From positions 1-64,000 of the forward strand of contig NZ_LRMM01000016.1 in assembly GCF_001647275.1 (NCBI RefSeq): 64,000 nt of DNA, given 5' to 3'. Within the stretch, counting starts at the first letter, position 1. Each line of letters opens with the position of its first letter. This DNA comes from Rufibacter ruber. Lineage in GTDB: Bacteria > Bacteroidota > Bacteroidia > Cytophagales > Hymenobacteraceae. Position numbers and translations under genes: made by a program. Below the pieces are notes generated by a model. The model saw nothing but the letters and a program-made list of their open reading frames with translations. It had not been told where the DNA came from and ran no database searches. Positions 35,935 to 45,090 of this stretch are shown here, piece by piece.

Positions 35935-35942
35935 CAAAGATA
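35935..35942 (-). promoter_or_regulatory. Putative -7 box for T9SS cargo gene
   Basis: On the minus strand it reads TATCTTTG, an exact TAnnTTTG match; transcription would start near 35929, about 20 nt before the ATG at 35910. Confidence 0.5.
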
Positions 35943-36063
35943 GAAGAATTCGCTAATTGACCATTTTCCACTAGAACAAATCGGGCAGGTAATGGTTACA
36001 AGAAGGTAGGTTTATGGCTATAACGAAATCCCCGTTGCTCTGTTGTAATCTTTATACCCAAAT

Positions 36064-36107
36064 ATTGTTTTCGGCCTATTTTCCTGAAAACACGTCAAAA
36101 ACAGAAA
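36064..36107. repeat. CTGTTTT-palindrome family, copy 15
   Basis: Left arm ATTGTTTTCGGCCTATTTTC, right arm GAAAACACGTCAAAAACAGA; several mismatches. It lies between divergent promoters. Confidence 0.75.
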
Positions 36108-36168
36108 GAGAAAGTGTTTTGTAATTGTGGTTTAAGCAATTTAGACAAATTCAAAATAAATGAATCAA

Positions 36169-36199
36169 TTGCGCGGCAAAGCATGGGCATGTACCTTTG
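36169..36199 (+). promoter_or_regulatory. Promoter of sdhCAB operon
   Basis: TTG (36169-36171), a 20-nt spacer and TACCTTTG (36192-36199) match the Bacteroidota housekeeping consensus TTG / TAnnTTTG. Predicted start near 36205, leaving a leader of about 50 nt before sdhC. Confidence 0.75.
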
Positions 36200-36255
36200 G
36201 CAAGATTTTACCAATCCTTTTACACCTTACCTAATTTCTAACTTAACACAACAAA

Positions 36256-36942
36256 ATGAGTTGGTTTACTAAAACGTTTACCAGTACCATCGGCCGAAAG
36301 GTGTTGGTGGCCGTGACTGGTCTGTTTCTCTGCTCTTTTTTGGTAGTGCACCTGGTGGGCAACCTGCAGTTGTTCCAAGAATCAGGTGACGCTTTCAACA
36401 TCTACTCCCATTTCATGGCTACCAACCCCATCATCAGGACAATGGAGATTGTGCTGGTGTTAGGCTTTGGGTTCCACATTTATGAGGCTTTGGTGTTGAC
36501 CCGCCGCAACCAGAGTGTGCGCAAAGTGGCGTATGCCTACAACCGCCCTCAGGACAATAGCAACTGGTCAAGCCGCAACATGGGCTTGCTTGGTACGGTG
36601 ATTCTGGTGTTCCTCATTGTTCACCTCTACAACTTCTTCTGGAGAGCCCGTTTTGGCGAGCCCAACATGATTCCCATTGAAGGGACCGAGTATGATGACC
36701 TGTATTCTGTTGTGGTGCAGTCTTTTCACCTGTGGTGGTATGTGTTGATCTATGTTTTGGGTCAGATTGCCTTGGGGTATCACCTGTATCACGGGTTTCA
36801 GAGCGCCTTCCAAACCCTGGGGCTGAACCACAAGAAGTACACTCCCGCCATTCAGAAGTTTGGCGCCCTCTTCTCAATTGTAGTGCCTGCCGGCTTTGCC
36901 GCCATGCCTCTTTACTTTTTCATCAAAGACGTTGTTTTGTAA
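36256..36942 (+). CDS. sdhC: Succinate dehydrogenase cytochrome b subunit
   Basis: A 228-residue membrane anchor of complex II, binding haem and (mena)quinone. It belongs to the fused single-polypeptide cytochrome b558 type with five transmembrane helices, used by Bacteroidota in place of separate SdhC and SdhD. Visible: KVLVAVTGLFLCSFLVVHLVG with a haem-ligand-type His, IIRTMEIVLVLGFGFHIYEAL, GTVILVFLIVHLYNFFW, HLWWYVLIYVLGQIALGYHLYHGF. It is first in the sdhCAB operon, 12 bp before sdhA, with its own promoter upstream. Confidence 0.95.
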   Translation: MSWFTKTFTSTIGRKVLVAVTGLFLCSFLVVHLVGNLQLFQESGDAFNIYSHFMATNPIIRTMEIVLVLGFGFHIYEALVLTRRNQSVRKVAYAYNRPQDNSNWSSRNMGLLGTVILVFLIVHLYNFFWRARFGEPNMIPIEGTEYDDLYSVVVQSFHLWWYVLIYVLGQIALGYHLYHGFQSAFQTLGLNHKKYTPAIQKFGALFSIVVPAGFAAMPLYFFIKDVVL

Positions 36943-36954
36943 TAAGCGAACGCT

Positions 36955-38868
36955 ATGATTTTAGATTCTAAGATTCCTGAAGGGCCATTGGCTGAAAAAT
37001 GGGAAAAGCATAAATTCAACGTGAAGCTGGTGAACCCGGCCAACAAACGTAAATATGACATCATTGTGGTGGGAACCGGTCTGGCCGGGGCTTCTGCCGC
37101 TGCCACTCTGGCTGAACTGGGGTACAATGTGAAAGCGTTCTGCTTCCAGGACAGCCCAAGACGGGCGCACTCCATTGCGGCCCAGGGGGGTATCAACGCA
37201 GCTAAAAACTACCAGAATGACGGGGACAGTGTGTACCGTCTGTTCTATGACACCGTGAAGGGCGGTGACTACCGTGCCCGGGAAGCCAACGTGTACCGGC
37301 TAGCGCAGGTGAGTGTGAACATCATTGACCAGTGTGTGGCGCAAGGGGTTCCTTTCGCGCGGGAGTACGGTGGACTTCTTGCCAACCGTTCTTTTGGGGG
37401 TGCGCAGGTAAGCAGGACCTTCTACGCCCGGGGACAAACCGGCCAGCAATTGCTGTTAGGGGCTTATTCTGCCTTGAACCGCCAGATTGCCTATGGCAAG
37501 GTGAAGATGTACCCGCGTACGGAGATGCTGGATCTGGTAATGGTAGACGGCAAGGCCCGCGGTATTGTGACCCGCCACCTGGTGACCGGTAAAATTGAGT
37601 CTCACAGCGCCCATGCGGTAATTCTGGCTACGGGTGGCTACGGCAACGTATTCTATCTCTCTACCAATGCCATGGGTTCTAATACCACGGCCATCTGGAG
37701 AGCCCACAAAAAAGGGGCGTTGTTTGCCAACCCGTGCTTCACCCAGATCCACCCTACCTGTATTCCGGTGTCTGGTGATTACCAGTCTAAGCTGACCCTG
37801 ATGTCTGAATCCCTCCGGAATGACGGGCGCGTTTGGGTACCTAAGGCTGTAGGTGATAACCGTGCCCCTGGGCAGATCCCTGAAGACGAGCGTGATTATT
37901 TCTTAGAGCGTAAATACCCCTCTTTTGGTAACCTGGTTCCGCGTGATGTGGCTTCCCGTAACGCCAAACTAGCGTGTGATGAAGGCCGTGGCGTAGGAAC
38001 CACCAAACTGGCGGTATATCTTGACTTTGCTGATGCAATCAAACGTGAAGGCCTTGACAAGATCAGCCAGAAGTACGGGAACCTCTTTGAGATGTACGAG
38101 AAAATCACCGGCGAGAATCCGTATGAGCAGCCAATGCGCATTTACCCGGCGGTGCACTACACCATGGGCGGCCTTTGGGTAGACTATAACCTGATGACCA
38201 CCATCCCGGGTCTGTATGCCACCGGGGAGTGCAACTTCTCTGACCACGGAGCCAACCGCCTGGGTGCCTCCGCTCTGATGCAGGGCTTGGCAGATGGTTA
38301 CTTTGTGATTCCTTACACCATTGGTGACTATCTGGCGCAGAACCCTACTTCCCGCATTGAGACCAGCCACCCCGCCTTTAAAGAAGCAGAGGCTGCTGTT
38401 CAGGCAGATGTTAACCGCCTGTTGAGCATTAACGGTAACCGCACCGTAGATGATTTCCATAAGGCACTGGGCCATATCATGTGGGAGTACTGCGGCATGG
38501 CCCGTAACGCAGAAGGTTTGACACATGCCAAACAGGAAATCAGAAAGCTGCGTGACGAGTTCTGGAGAGATGTGAAAGTGGTGGGAACCAATGAAGAATT
38601 GAATATCACCCTGGAGAAAGCCGGCCGCGTAGCAGACTTCCTGGAACTTGGCGAACTCATGGTAGATGATGCTCTAAACCGCAATGAGTCTTGTGGAGGT
38701 CACTTCCGGGAAGAGTACCAGACCCCTGAGAACGAAGCCCTGCGTGATGATGAAAACTATGCCTACGTAGCGGCGTGGGAGTACACAGGCCCTAACCAAC
38801 AACCTGTACTCCATAAAGAGGAGCTGAAGTTTGAGAACGTGAAACTGACTCAACGCAGCTACAAGTAA
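36955..38868 (+). CDS. sdhA: Succinate dehydrogenase/fumarate reductase flavoprotein subunit
   Basis: A 637-residue catalytic subunit oxidising succinate with covalently bound FAD. The nucleotide fold is [21 protein letters not shown]; the flavinylated His lies in [20 protein letters not shown]; the active-site region [17 protein letters not shown] and the [12 protein letters not shown] motif are intact, as is [20 protein letters not shown]. The length and the N-terminal extension ([20 protein letters not shown]) fit the Bacteroidota/epsilon-type subunit. It lies 12 bp after sdhC; an inverted-repeat spacer of 113 bp separates it from sdhB. Confidence 0.96.
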   Translation: MILDSKIPEGPLAEKWEKHKFNVKLVNPANKRKYDIIVVGTGLAGASAAATLAELGYNVKAFCFQDSPRRAHSIAAQGGINAAKNYQNDGDSVYRLFYDTVKGGDYRAREANVYRLAQVSVNIIDQCVAQGVPFAREYGGLLANRSFGGAQVSRTFYARGQTGQQLLLGAYSALNRQIAYGKVKMYPRTEMLDLVMVDGKARGIVTRHLVTGKIESHSAHAVILATGGYGNVFYLSTNAMGSNTTAIWRAHKKGALFANPCFTQIHPTCIPVSGDYQSKLTLMSESLRNDGRVWVPKAVGDNRAPGQIPEDERDYFLERKYPSFGNLVPRDVASRNAKLACDEGRGVGTTKLAVYLDFADAIKREGLDKISQKYGNLFEMYEKITGENPYEQPMRIYPAVHYTMGGLWVDYNLMTTIPGLYATGECNFSDHGANRLGASALMQGLADGYFVIPYTIGDYLAQNPTSRIETSHPAFKEAEAAVQADVNRLLSINGNRTVDDFHKALGHIMWEYCGMARNAEGLTHAKQEIRKLRDEFWRDVKVVGTNEELNITLEKAGRVADFLELGELMVDDALNRNESCGGHFREEYQTPENEALRDDENYAYVAAWEYTGPNQQPVLHKEELKFENVKLTQRSYK

Positions 38869-38873
38869 TGAAT

Positions 38874-38973
38874 AATTAAGAATTAGGAATTAAGCATTGT
38901 GGGGCACGCTTTACCTTATACGTAGGTTACCTCCTTCTTCAATTCCTAATTCAACATTCTTAATTCTTAATTG
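38874..38973. repeat. Inverted-repeat insert between sdhA and sdhB
   Basis: Left arm AATTAAGAATTAGGAATTAA and a right region containing CAATTCCTAATT and TTCTTAATTCTTAATTG pair imperfectly, the right side carrying about 14 extra bases. The centre (about 40 nt, GTGGGGCACG...) is non-coding. It breaks an otherwise compact operon and resembles the ends of the 50.1-kb element in design, though not in sequence. Confidence 0.7.
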
Positions 38974-38981
38974 AAAAAGAA

Positions 38982-39764
38982 ATGGCTGGTAATAACCCAA
39001 ACAGCAAACCAATGAACCTAACGCTCAAGGTGTGGAGACAGAAGAACACCCAGGCGGCTGGTAGGCTGGAAACATATCAAGTAAAAGATATCTCCCCGGA
39101 AATGTCCTTCCTGGAGATGCTGGACGTGCTCAATGAAGACCTGCTCCGCAGCGGGCAGGACCCTATTGCGTTTGACCATGACTGCCGCGAAGGTATATGC
39201 GGTATGTGCAGCTTGTACATCAACGGTAGAGCGCACGGTCCAGAGCGCGGCACTACTACGTGTCAGTTGCACATGCGCAAGTTCTCTGACGGTGACACCA
39301 TCACCATTGAACCTTGGCGGGCCGCGCCCTTCCCTATCCTGAAGGACTTAACCGTTGACCGTTCTGCCCTGGATAGAATTCAACAGGCAGGTGGTTACAT
39401 CTCAGTGAACACTGGTGGCGTACCAGATGCTAACGAGATTCCCATCCCTAAAACCATTGCTGACAAGGCCTTTGATGCGGCTACCTGTATTCAGTGTGGG
39501 GCATGCGTAGCGGCCTGTAAAAACGGTTCAGCCATGTTGTTCACCTCTGCCAAAGTATCTCAGCTGGCCATGCTTCCGCAAGGGCAGGTGGAGCGGAAAA
39601 CCCGCGTAGAGAATATGGTTGCCCAGATGGATAAAGAAGGATTTGGCGCGTGTACTAATATTGGCTCTTGCGCCGCTGAGTGCCCGGTTGGGATTTCTCT
39701 GGAGAACATTGCCATGCTGAACCGTGAGTTCATAAGCGCAAAATTCACATCTGAGAACGTTTAA
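38982..39764 (+). CDS. sdhB: Succinate dehydrogenase iron-sulfur subunit
   Basis: A 260-residue subunit that passes electrons from FAD to the quinone. The [2Fe-2S] ligands are in [16 protein letters not shown] with the partner Cys in TTTCQLHM. The C-terminal ferredoxin domain has [17 protein letters not shown] and [16 protein letters not shown] for the 4Fe and 3Fe clusters. The N-terminus starts [20 protein letters not shown]. It is the last gene of the operon and ends at a strong terminator. Confidence 0.96.
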   Translation: MAGNNPNSKPMNLTLKVWRQKNTQAAGRLETYQVKDISPEMSFLEMLDVLNEDLLRSGQDPIAFDHDCREGICGMCSLYINGRAHGPERGTTTCQLHMRKFSDGDTITIEPWRAAPFPILKDLTVDRSALDRIQQAGGYISVNTGGVPDANEIPIPKTIADKAFDAATCIQCGACVAACKNGSAMLFTSAKVSQLAMLPQGQVERKTRVENMVAQMDKEGFGACTNIGSCAAECPVGISLENIAMLNREFISAKFTSENV

Positions 39765-39785
39765 AAGTACCTCATAATAGTATAC

Positions 39786-39814
39786 AGGCGGCACCCGTAA
39801 GTGCCGCCTTTTTT
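39786..39814 (+). terminator. Terminator of sdhCAB
   Basis: Stem AGGCGGCAC/GTGCCGCCT with a 6-nt loop and TTTTT after it, 22 bp past the sdhB stop codon. Confidence 0.92.
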
Positions 39815-39916
39815 ATGCTCCTGTCACCACTACATAATTTCAGAATCTGCAACTGCTTAGGTGTTTGCGTTCCTCAATGGCGAATGCACGTATTGTTGTG
39901 CTTTTAAAGAGGCCCA

Positions 39917-39962
39917 TTTCTGTTTTTGGGCTACTTTTCTAAAATCAGCTCAGAAACAGAAA
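39917..39962. repeat. CTGTTTT-palindrome family, copy 16
   Basis: Left arm TTTCTGTTTTTGGGCTACTT, right arm AAATCAGCTCAGAAACAGAA; moderately decayed stem. Confidence 0.8.
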
Positions 39963-40147
39963 CGGTTACCTGGGATTACTTGCGCCAGAAGATCCTCCCA
40001 CTATATTTCTAAAAACAGGTTCTCTGTATTTGGTTATTAACACGAAAAATATCCCCAACGAGCACCATCAAAGGCGTTTGCAGATTTATGGCTTTCTCAC
40101 TACCTACACTTAACACCATCGTAATAGCCTCTAACGTGGAGTATCAT

Positions 40148-40193
40148 TCCTATTTTGGGTCTGATTTCCAAAAAGTAACTACATAACAGAAGC
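40148..40193. repeat. CTGTTTT-palindrome family, copy 17 (strongly decayed)
   Basis: TATTTTGGGTCTGATTTCC followed by AAAAAGTAACTACATAACAG keeps the layout but few paired positions. It is best read as an old copy. Confidence 0.45.
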
Positions 40194-40312
40194 AAATAGC
40201 TGCATAGAGCGAGGTGCCCTGCAGCATACTCTGTAGCTTGTGGGGCTGCTCTCCGGTAAAAGCTGTAACTTTAAGCCACAACACCTTGTTATCAGTGTAA
40301 ACTCAGCACCAG

Positions 40313-40837
40313 ATGATCTTATTGATATCAGGCACCAACCGCCCCAATTCGCTTACTCTCCAGATCACCAAACTGTACCAGCAACTGCTAGAGGCAAGAA
40401 ATGAGGCGTCAGAGATATTAGACCTTCAGGATTTGCCGCTTGACTTTGCCTCACCGGCTTTGTATAAAAAAGAAATGTATTCTCAGGCGTTTCTGGATCT
40501 GAGGGCTAGGGTGGCCGCTGTGCAGAAGATTGTGTTTGTGGTACCAGAATACAACTGTTCCTTCCCCGGTGTCTTAAAAGCGTTCATAGACGGCCTGGAA
40601 TACCCTGCCGCCTTGCGGAATAAGAAAGGAGCCCTTGTTGGGCTCTCTACCGGAAGCCAGGGCGGCAATATTGCCCTAAGCCACCTCACCGACGTGCTGC
40701 ACTACTGCGGTCTGCACGTGCTGGCCCAAAAACCCCGCCTCCCGTTTATTCACAAACACCTGGCAGAAGGGAACCTCACGTATCCGTTGTACCAGCAGTT
40801 ACTGGAGGAACAGATAGAGGCGCTGCTCACCTTCTAA
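40313..40837 (+). CDS. NAD(P)H-dependent FMN reductase
   Basis: A 174-residue flavodoxin-fold oxidoreductase of the FMN_red family. The phosphate-binding loop is ISGTNRPNSLTLQI (residues 5-18); VFVVPEYNCSFPGVLKAFID (about 78-97) is the family's PEYN motif contacting the flavin; LVGLSTGSQGGNIAL follows. It reduces FMN or small quinone-like or azo/chromate acceptors; the natural substrate is unknown. It is cytoplasmic and monocistronic. Confidence 0.92.
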   Translation: MILLISGTNRPNSLTLQITKLYQQLLEARNEASEILDLQDLPLDFASPALYKKEMYSQAFLDLRARVAAVQKIVFVVPEYNCSFPGVLKAFIDGLEYPAALRNKKGALVGLSTGSQGGNIALSHLTDVLHYCGLHVLAQKPRLPFIHKHLAEGNLTYPLYQQLLEEQIEALLTF

Positions 40838-41047
40838 GGTTCGCAAAACTAAGTTATCCTATTATCCTCCCTTCTGTGAAACCCCGCTCTTCTTCTCAGG
40901 CGGAACTTACCCCTGCCACTTATGCAGAATTTCCCCTTCCTGGGAAAGATAGGGGTCAACTCCTTGCAAACTGCTCAGGTAAACCGCACCTGAAGCCGCT
41001 TGATCAATAACTGAAAAAGATTTCAGGTTCTGCACAGGTAAGAGTTC

Positions 41048-41092
41048 GTTCTGTTTTGGCCTGTTTTCCTAAAAATAGGTCAAAAACAGAAC
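41048..41092. repeat. CTGTTTT-palindrome family, copy 18
   Basis: Left arm GTTCTGTTTTGGCCTGTTTT, right arm AAATAGGTCAAAAACAGAAC, with GTTC/GAAC outer pairing. Confidence 0.88.
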
Positions 41093-41389
41093 TGATTCCC
41101 ATTCTATTTATAAAATCGCTGCTGGTAGATAATGCTTTATGAGCAACTCATCTTTTAGAAAAGCCTGTCTGCTGGTTAATGTGTTTCTCTTTCTTACCTG
41201 AACTTTGGTTTGGAAGAGGTAGCCTTTCCCTCTTTCAGAAGTAGTTAGAAATTAGACAAAATAAGGTTAAGTAGGCAGGAGCGTAACATTCCTTTCGGCA
41301 GAGCAAGAAGAGAGCAAAATGGGTACCGGTAGTCATCGTCCCAGCCTTGTACTAGTAGATTTACAAGGGCTCACACCTATCCTAAAATA

Positions 41390-41430
41390 AAACAGCCCGG
41401 AAACAGAAGTCTGTTTCCGGGCTGTTTTTT
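41390..41430. terminator. Terminator of the dcw cluster behind ftsZ
   Basis: An 18-bp perfect stem, AAACAGCCCGGAAACAGA, with T-runs on both outer sides. It lies 20 bp beyond the ftsZ stop codon on the minus strand. Confidence 0.88.
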
Positions 41431-41450
41431 GAAAATCAGGGCAAAAACGG
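41412..41450. repeat. CTGTTTT-palindrome family, copy 19 (overlaps terminator)
   Basis: TGTTTCCGGGCTGTTTTTTG followed by AAAATCAGGGCAAAAACGG fits the family; its left arm is also the right arm of the ftsZ terminator. It abuts the ftsZ stop codon. Confidence 0.65.
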
Positions 41451-42971
41451 CTAGTCTACGTTGTCGTGCAGAAAGCGGTTGTCACCAAGTAGTTCATTGT
41501 CATCGTTCAGGTTGAAGCGGGAAATCTGCTGTTCAGCAGACGGGGCCACATTTTCCAGCTGCACGTTTCTACGCAGATATGCAGGTACTTCCAGCTTCTC
41601 TTTGATAGCGGCATCTGTGTTCAGATCTGAGCTAAGGCTGCGTAAACGGGCACGGCGGTCCTGCATCTTGCTCTGCATAGACTCCCGCGGATCTTGCGCC
41701 TGCGGAGCGGCCACCAATTCCTCTTCGGCGTAGGTGGGGGTGAAAATCTCACTACTGGAGTCCAGATCAAAGATGATCTTGCTGGTTTCAGCGGGGGCGG
41801 CAGGCTTTCTTACCGGCTCATTGGCTACCAATTGCGTAGCTGACGCCGGCGGGGTTACAGAATGCGTGGGTACTACCGGCGCAACAGGAGCCACTGCAGG
41901 GGCAGCAGCTATCTCAATTTCAGCCTGTGGCTGAGTTGCGCCAACTCCTGGCTCAACCGAGGCTGCTTTTTTTTCTGGTTGGGGCAGGCTTATCACCTCA
42001 CGGGCAAAGCCTGTGGCTATAACGGTTACTCTTATGCTGGCCCCTAACGTAGTGTCAATACCATGGCCAAAAATCACCTCAGAATCATCACCGGCTTTAT
42101 CCTGGATGTAATCAGTGATTTCGGTTAACTCGTCCATCTCCAGTTCAGCCTGGTCGCCAGACATGATGGAAAGAAGGATTTTCTGCGCACCGTGAATATC
42201 TGTGTTGTTCAAGAGCGGTGAAGACAAAGATTCCTCGGCGGCACGCAGGGCTCTGTTCTCACCTTCTGTGATGGCAGAACCCATCACGGCAGCGCCAGAG
42301 TCTTTCATCACCGTCTTCACGTCTTCAAAGTCAACGTTCACCTCAGAGGTTACCGTAATGATCTCGGCAATACTTTTGGCAGCAGTGGTCAACACGTTGT
42401 CTGCTTTGGCAAACGCCGCCCTAATGGGCAGGTTTCCAAACATTTCACGTAACTTATCATTCAGGATAACAAGGACAGTATCACAGTTCTCGCTGAGTTC
42501 TTTGATACCGTTGTCAGCGGCGGTACGTTTCTTTCTTCCTTCAAAGGCAAAAGGAGCCGTCACAATGCCCACGGTAAGAATGTCCATCTCCTTGGCCACT
42601 TTGGCAATCACCGGGGCGGCACCGGTACCGGTCCCCCCCCCCATTCCGGCGGTGATGAACACCATCTTGGTATGGGCACCCAGCAACTCCCTGATCTCCT
42701 CTTTGCTTTCCAGGGCGGCTTGTTTCCCGCGCTCAGGATTGGCACCGGCCCCCAGCCCTTCGGTCAAGGTAGTTCCTATCTGAAGTTTATTGGGCACGCT
42801 GCTGCTTTTCAACGCCTGTTCATCAGTATTGCAGACCACAAACTCCACGTCCTTAATGCCTTGGTTGAACATGTGGTTCACGGCATTACTTCCCCCTCCG
42901 CCAACACCGATTACTTTGATAATCGATTTGGTGTGCGATGGCACATCAAATTTGTACGATGAAAAACTCAT
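41451..42971 (-). CDS. ftsZ: Cell division protein FtsZ
   Basis: Tubulin-like GTPase that forms the division ring. The 506-residue protein has KVIGVGGGGSNAVNHM at the N-terminus, the GTP-binding signature GMGGGTGTGAAPVIA (about 105-120) and the T7-loop-type NVDFEDVKTVMKDSG. After the globular domain (about 320) comes a long Ala/Pro/Val-rich linker, then a charged tail ending FLHDNVD, which should carry the FtsA-binding peptide. It is the last gene of the dcw cluster, 22 bp after ftsA, and ends at a terminator. Confidence 0.97.
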   Translation of the reverse strand: MSFSSYKFDVPSHTKSIIKVIGVGGGGSNAVNHMFNQGIKDVEFVVCNTDEQALKSSSVPNKLQIGTTLTEGLGAGANPERGKQAALESKEEIRELLGAHTKMVFITAGMGGGTGTGAAPVIAKVAKEMDILTVGIVTAPFAFEGRKKRTAADNGIKELSENCDTVLVILNDKLREMFGNLPIRAAFAKADNVLTTAAKSIAEIITVTSEVNVDFEDVKTVMKDSGAAVMGSAITEGENRALRAAEESLSSPLLNNTDIHGAQKILLSIMSGDQAELEMDELTEITDYIQDKAGDDSEVIFGHGIDTTLGASIRVTVIATGFAREVISLPQPEKKAASVEPGVGATQPQAEIEIAAAPAVAPVAPVVPTHSVTPPASATQLVANEPVRKPAAPAETSKIIFDLDSSSEIFTPTYAEEELVAAPQAQDPRESMQSKMQDRRARLRSLSSDLNTDAAIKEKLEVPAYLRRNVQLENVAPSAEQQISRFNLNDDNELLGDNRFLHDNVD

Positions 42972-42993
42972 ATGTTAATTCCTGATTTACGCG

Positions 42994-44319
42994 TTAGTAA
43001 TTCTGTTGCTTGTCGTCAAAATCATCAATAAGCATACCTTTGGTGCGCTCAAAGATTTTCTTGAAGAAGTCGCTGCCAGAAGAAGACTTCTGCTGCACGG
43101 GCTTGGCCTCGTTCACCGGTCTGCTCTCTGTGTTCGCAATCTCTGAGTAGCGGTTTGCCCGCTCATCAAGCGCCTGGTAGCCCGCCAAAACCAACCCAAC
43201 CGTGGTCGCATACATGGGGCTCTTCACAGAATCAATCTTGCTCTTGCCCAAATGCTCGTTCGGGTAACCGATACGGGCATCAAGGCCAGTCAAATATTCT
43301 ACCAGTTGCACCAGGTTCTGGAGCTGCGCCCCGCCGCCCGTGATCACAATGCCCGCCGCCAGTTGGTTGGCGTATCCGCTTCTAACAATTTCTGAATAGA
43401 CAAGTTCAACAATTTCCTCCATTCTTGCTTCTATAATATATGCAAGGTTTTTGAGGGAAATTTCTTTGGGGGTACGGTCACGAAGGCCCGGGATGGAAAC
43501 GATCTCATTCTCTGAGGCCTCGTCAGCAATGGCTTTCCCGAAGCGGACCTTCAGCTGCTCAGCCTGGTTCTGCATCACCATGCAGCCCTGCTTGATGTCT
43601 GAGGTAATGATATTGCCGCCAAACGGCAACACCGCCGTGTGCCGAATGATGTTGTCTTTGAAGATGGCCAGGTCAGTGGTACCGCCGCCAATGTCAATCA
43701 ATGCCACACCCGCCTCACGCTCCTCATCACTCAATACGCTCATGCACGAAGCCAACGGCTCCAGTATGAGCTGGTCTATCTCCAGACCGGCACGGTTCAC
43801 GCACTTGTTTATATTGTTGATGGCATTAGATTGCGCGGTGATGATGTGGAAGTTGCCTTCCAGGCGCACGCCTGTCATGCCCACCGGATCCATGATCCCA
43901 TCTTCGTAGTCCACTTTGTAATCCTGTGGCATTACGTGAATGATCTCGCTCCCCGGAGGCGTCACCAACCGGTACATATCATTGGTGAGACGGTTCACAT
44001 CCTCCACGGTAATCTCGCTGTCCAGCGAGGTACGGGTGATGCTGCCATTATGCTGCAAACTTTTGATGTGCTGACCGGCAATACCTACGTTCACCACCTT
44101 GATATCAATCCCGCTCTGCTCTTCAGCTTGCCTGATTGCTTTCTTGATGGCCTCAACGGTTTTGTCAATATTGCTCACCATGCCCCGCACAACGCCCTCA
44201 GACACGGCTTTGCCCAAGCCCAGGATTTCCAGTTTGCCGTACTCGTTCTTCCTCCCTACCAACGCGCAAATCTTGGTTGTCCCTATATCCAAGCCTACCA
44301 CAATTTTGTCGTTCTGCAT
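42994..44319 (-). CDS. ftsA: Cell division protein FtsA
   Basis: Actin-like ATPase that tethers FtsZ to the membrane. The 441-residue protein shows VVGLDIGTTKICALVG (phosphate 1), ALIDIGGGTTDLAIF (phosphate 2) and GIVITGGGAQLQNL (adenosine motif). The C-terminus (SGSDFFKKIFERTKGMLIDD) can form the amphipathic membrane-targeting helix, though it is followed by a short acidic tail. It lies 9 bp after ftsQ and 22 bp before ftsZ. Confidence 0.96.
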   Translation of the reverse strand: MQNDKIVVGLDIGTTKICALVGRKNEYGKLEILGLGKAVSEGVVRGMVSNIDKTVEAIKKAIRQAEEQSGIDIKVVNVGIAGQHIKSLQHNGSITRTSLDSEITVEDVNRLTNDMYRLVTPPGSEIIHVMPQDYKVDYEDGIMDPVGMTGVRLEGNFHIITAQSNAINNINKCVNRAGLEIDQLILEPLASCMSVLSDEEREAGVALIDIGGGTTDLAIFKDNIIRHTAVLPFGGNIITSDIKQGCMVMQNQAEQLKVRFGKAIADEASENEIVSIPGLRDRTPKEISLKNLAYIIEARMEEIVELVYSEIVRSGYANQLAAGIVITGGGAQLQNLVQLVEYLTGLDARIGYPNEHLGKSKIDSVKSPMYATTVGLVLAGYQALDERANRYSEIANTESRPVNEAKPVQQKSSSGSDFFKKIFERTKGMLIDDFDDKQQNY

Positions 44320-44328
44320 ATTGTTTAT

Positions 44329-45090
44329 CTATTCACAAATAATCTGATCCTTGTACTCTACATTCAGCCGGCTGTATTTCTCCCAACCGGTCACTGGCAA
44401 CACCTCCCTGTAAAAGATAAAAAGCTTCCTGAGCTTCTCTTCAAACCGGGCAGGTTTGCCTATCTCAATCTGCTGGTCTCCCACCTGGGTCAGGAAGCTA
44501 ACTTTTCCTTTGCCATCAATATGCATGTGGGCCAACTGCGCTCCCCAAAAAGGGTCTTTCTCAATAAACTTAAGAAGATGCAGATAGGGCACCCCTACTG
44601 AATCCTGGAAGAACGTTTTGGTTCCGGAGGTCAATGCCGCATCTATGGTCACCGGAATGACATGGGCCGTATACAACTGAGACAAAGGGAGTTGATTCCC
44701 CTCTTCGTCCAGATACACGTCTTTGGTAGCACTTAAAACCCGAGCAATGGGCCGGTTCTGCTGTATAAAAACGTTGATATTCCCCTCTAAATCCCTGGAA
44801 ACTTGCGCCTCCCTCACAAATTTATGCGATTTAATTCGCATTTCCAGCCGCTTGAGGTCAATCTCCCCTTTTTTAGTTCCAATGAGTGGCTGTACACCGT
44901 TGCGGGTGAGCAAGGCCTTTACTTCAGACTCACTAAGAAAGTAATTGTTATACTCATTATCAATTTTAACATTGACTTTTTTGCAGATTTTTTCGGACTG
45001 TCTATCCCTAGAAAAAGCAGCCAGAAAAACAAACCCTGCGGCACAAAAAACCGCAAAAAGAAGCGCTTTGACCTTTCTATTCCATAACAT
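44329..45090 (-). CDS. ftsQ: Cell division protein FtsQ/DivIB
   Basis: A 253-residue bitopic inner-membrane protein of the divisome. A short cytoplasmic tail (MLWNRKVK) precedes one transmembrane helix (ALLFAVFCAAGFVFLAAF). The periplasmic part contains a POTRA-like domain (YFLSESEVKALLTRNG, LKRLEMRIKSHKFVREAQVS) and a beta domain. Sequence conservation is low, as is usual for FtsQ, and the call relies partly on position between murC and ftsA. It overlaps the murC end by 14 nt. Confidence 0.9.
   Translation of the reverse strand: MLWNRKVKALLFAVFCAAGFVFLAAFSRDRQSEKICKKVNVKIDNEYNNYFLSESEVKALLTRNGVQPLIGTKKGEIDLKRLEMRIKSHKFVREAQVSRDLEGNINVFIQQNRPIARVLSATKDVYLDEEGNQLPLSQLYTAHVIPVTIDAALTSGTKTFFQDSVGVPYLHLLKFIEKDPFWGAQLAHMHIDGKGKVSFLTQVGDQQIEIGKPARFEEKLRKLFIFYREVLPVTGWEKYSRLNVEYKDQIICE

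Larger units (their letters stand above)
35911..36255. other. Divergent promoter region (T9SS cargo / sdhCAB)
   Basis: It contains a minus-strand -7 box (35935-35942), palindrome copy 15 (36064-36107) and the sdh promoter (36169-36199). No gene is present. Confidence 0.7.
39765..40312. other. Intergenic region with terminator and two repeats
   Basis: Between sdhB and the FMN reductase gene it holds the sdh terminator, palindrome copy 16 and the degenerate copy 17. No ORF or RNA gene is seen. Confidence 0.6.
40838..41450. other. Convergent intergenic region with repeats
   Basis: It lies between the FMN reductase and the ftsZ end. It has palindrome copies 18 and 19 and the ftsZ terminator. 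About 200 bp (41100-41340) show nothing recognisable. Confidence 0.6.

Noticed and set aside
43639-44601. 320-codon plus-strand open frame over ftsA/ftsQ
   Set aside because: Antisense to two well-supported division genes, crossing their junction, with no family character.
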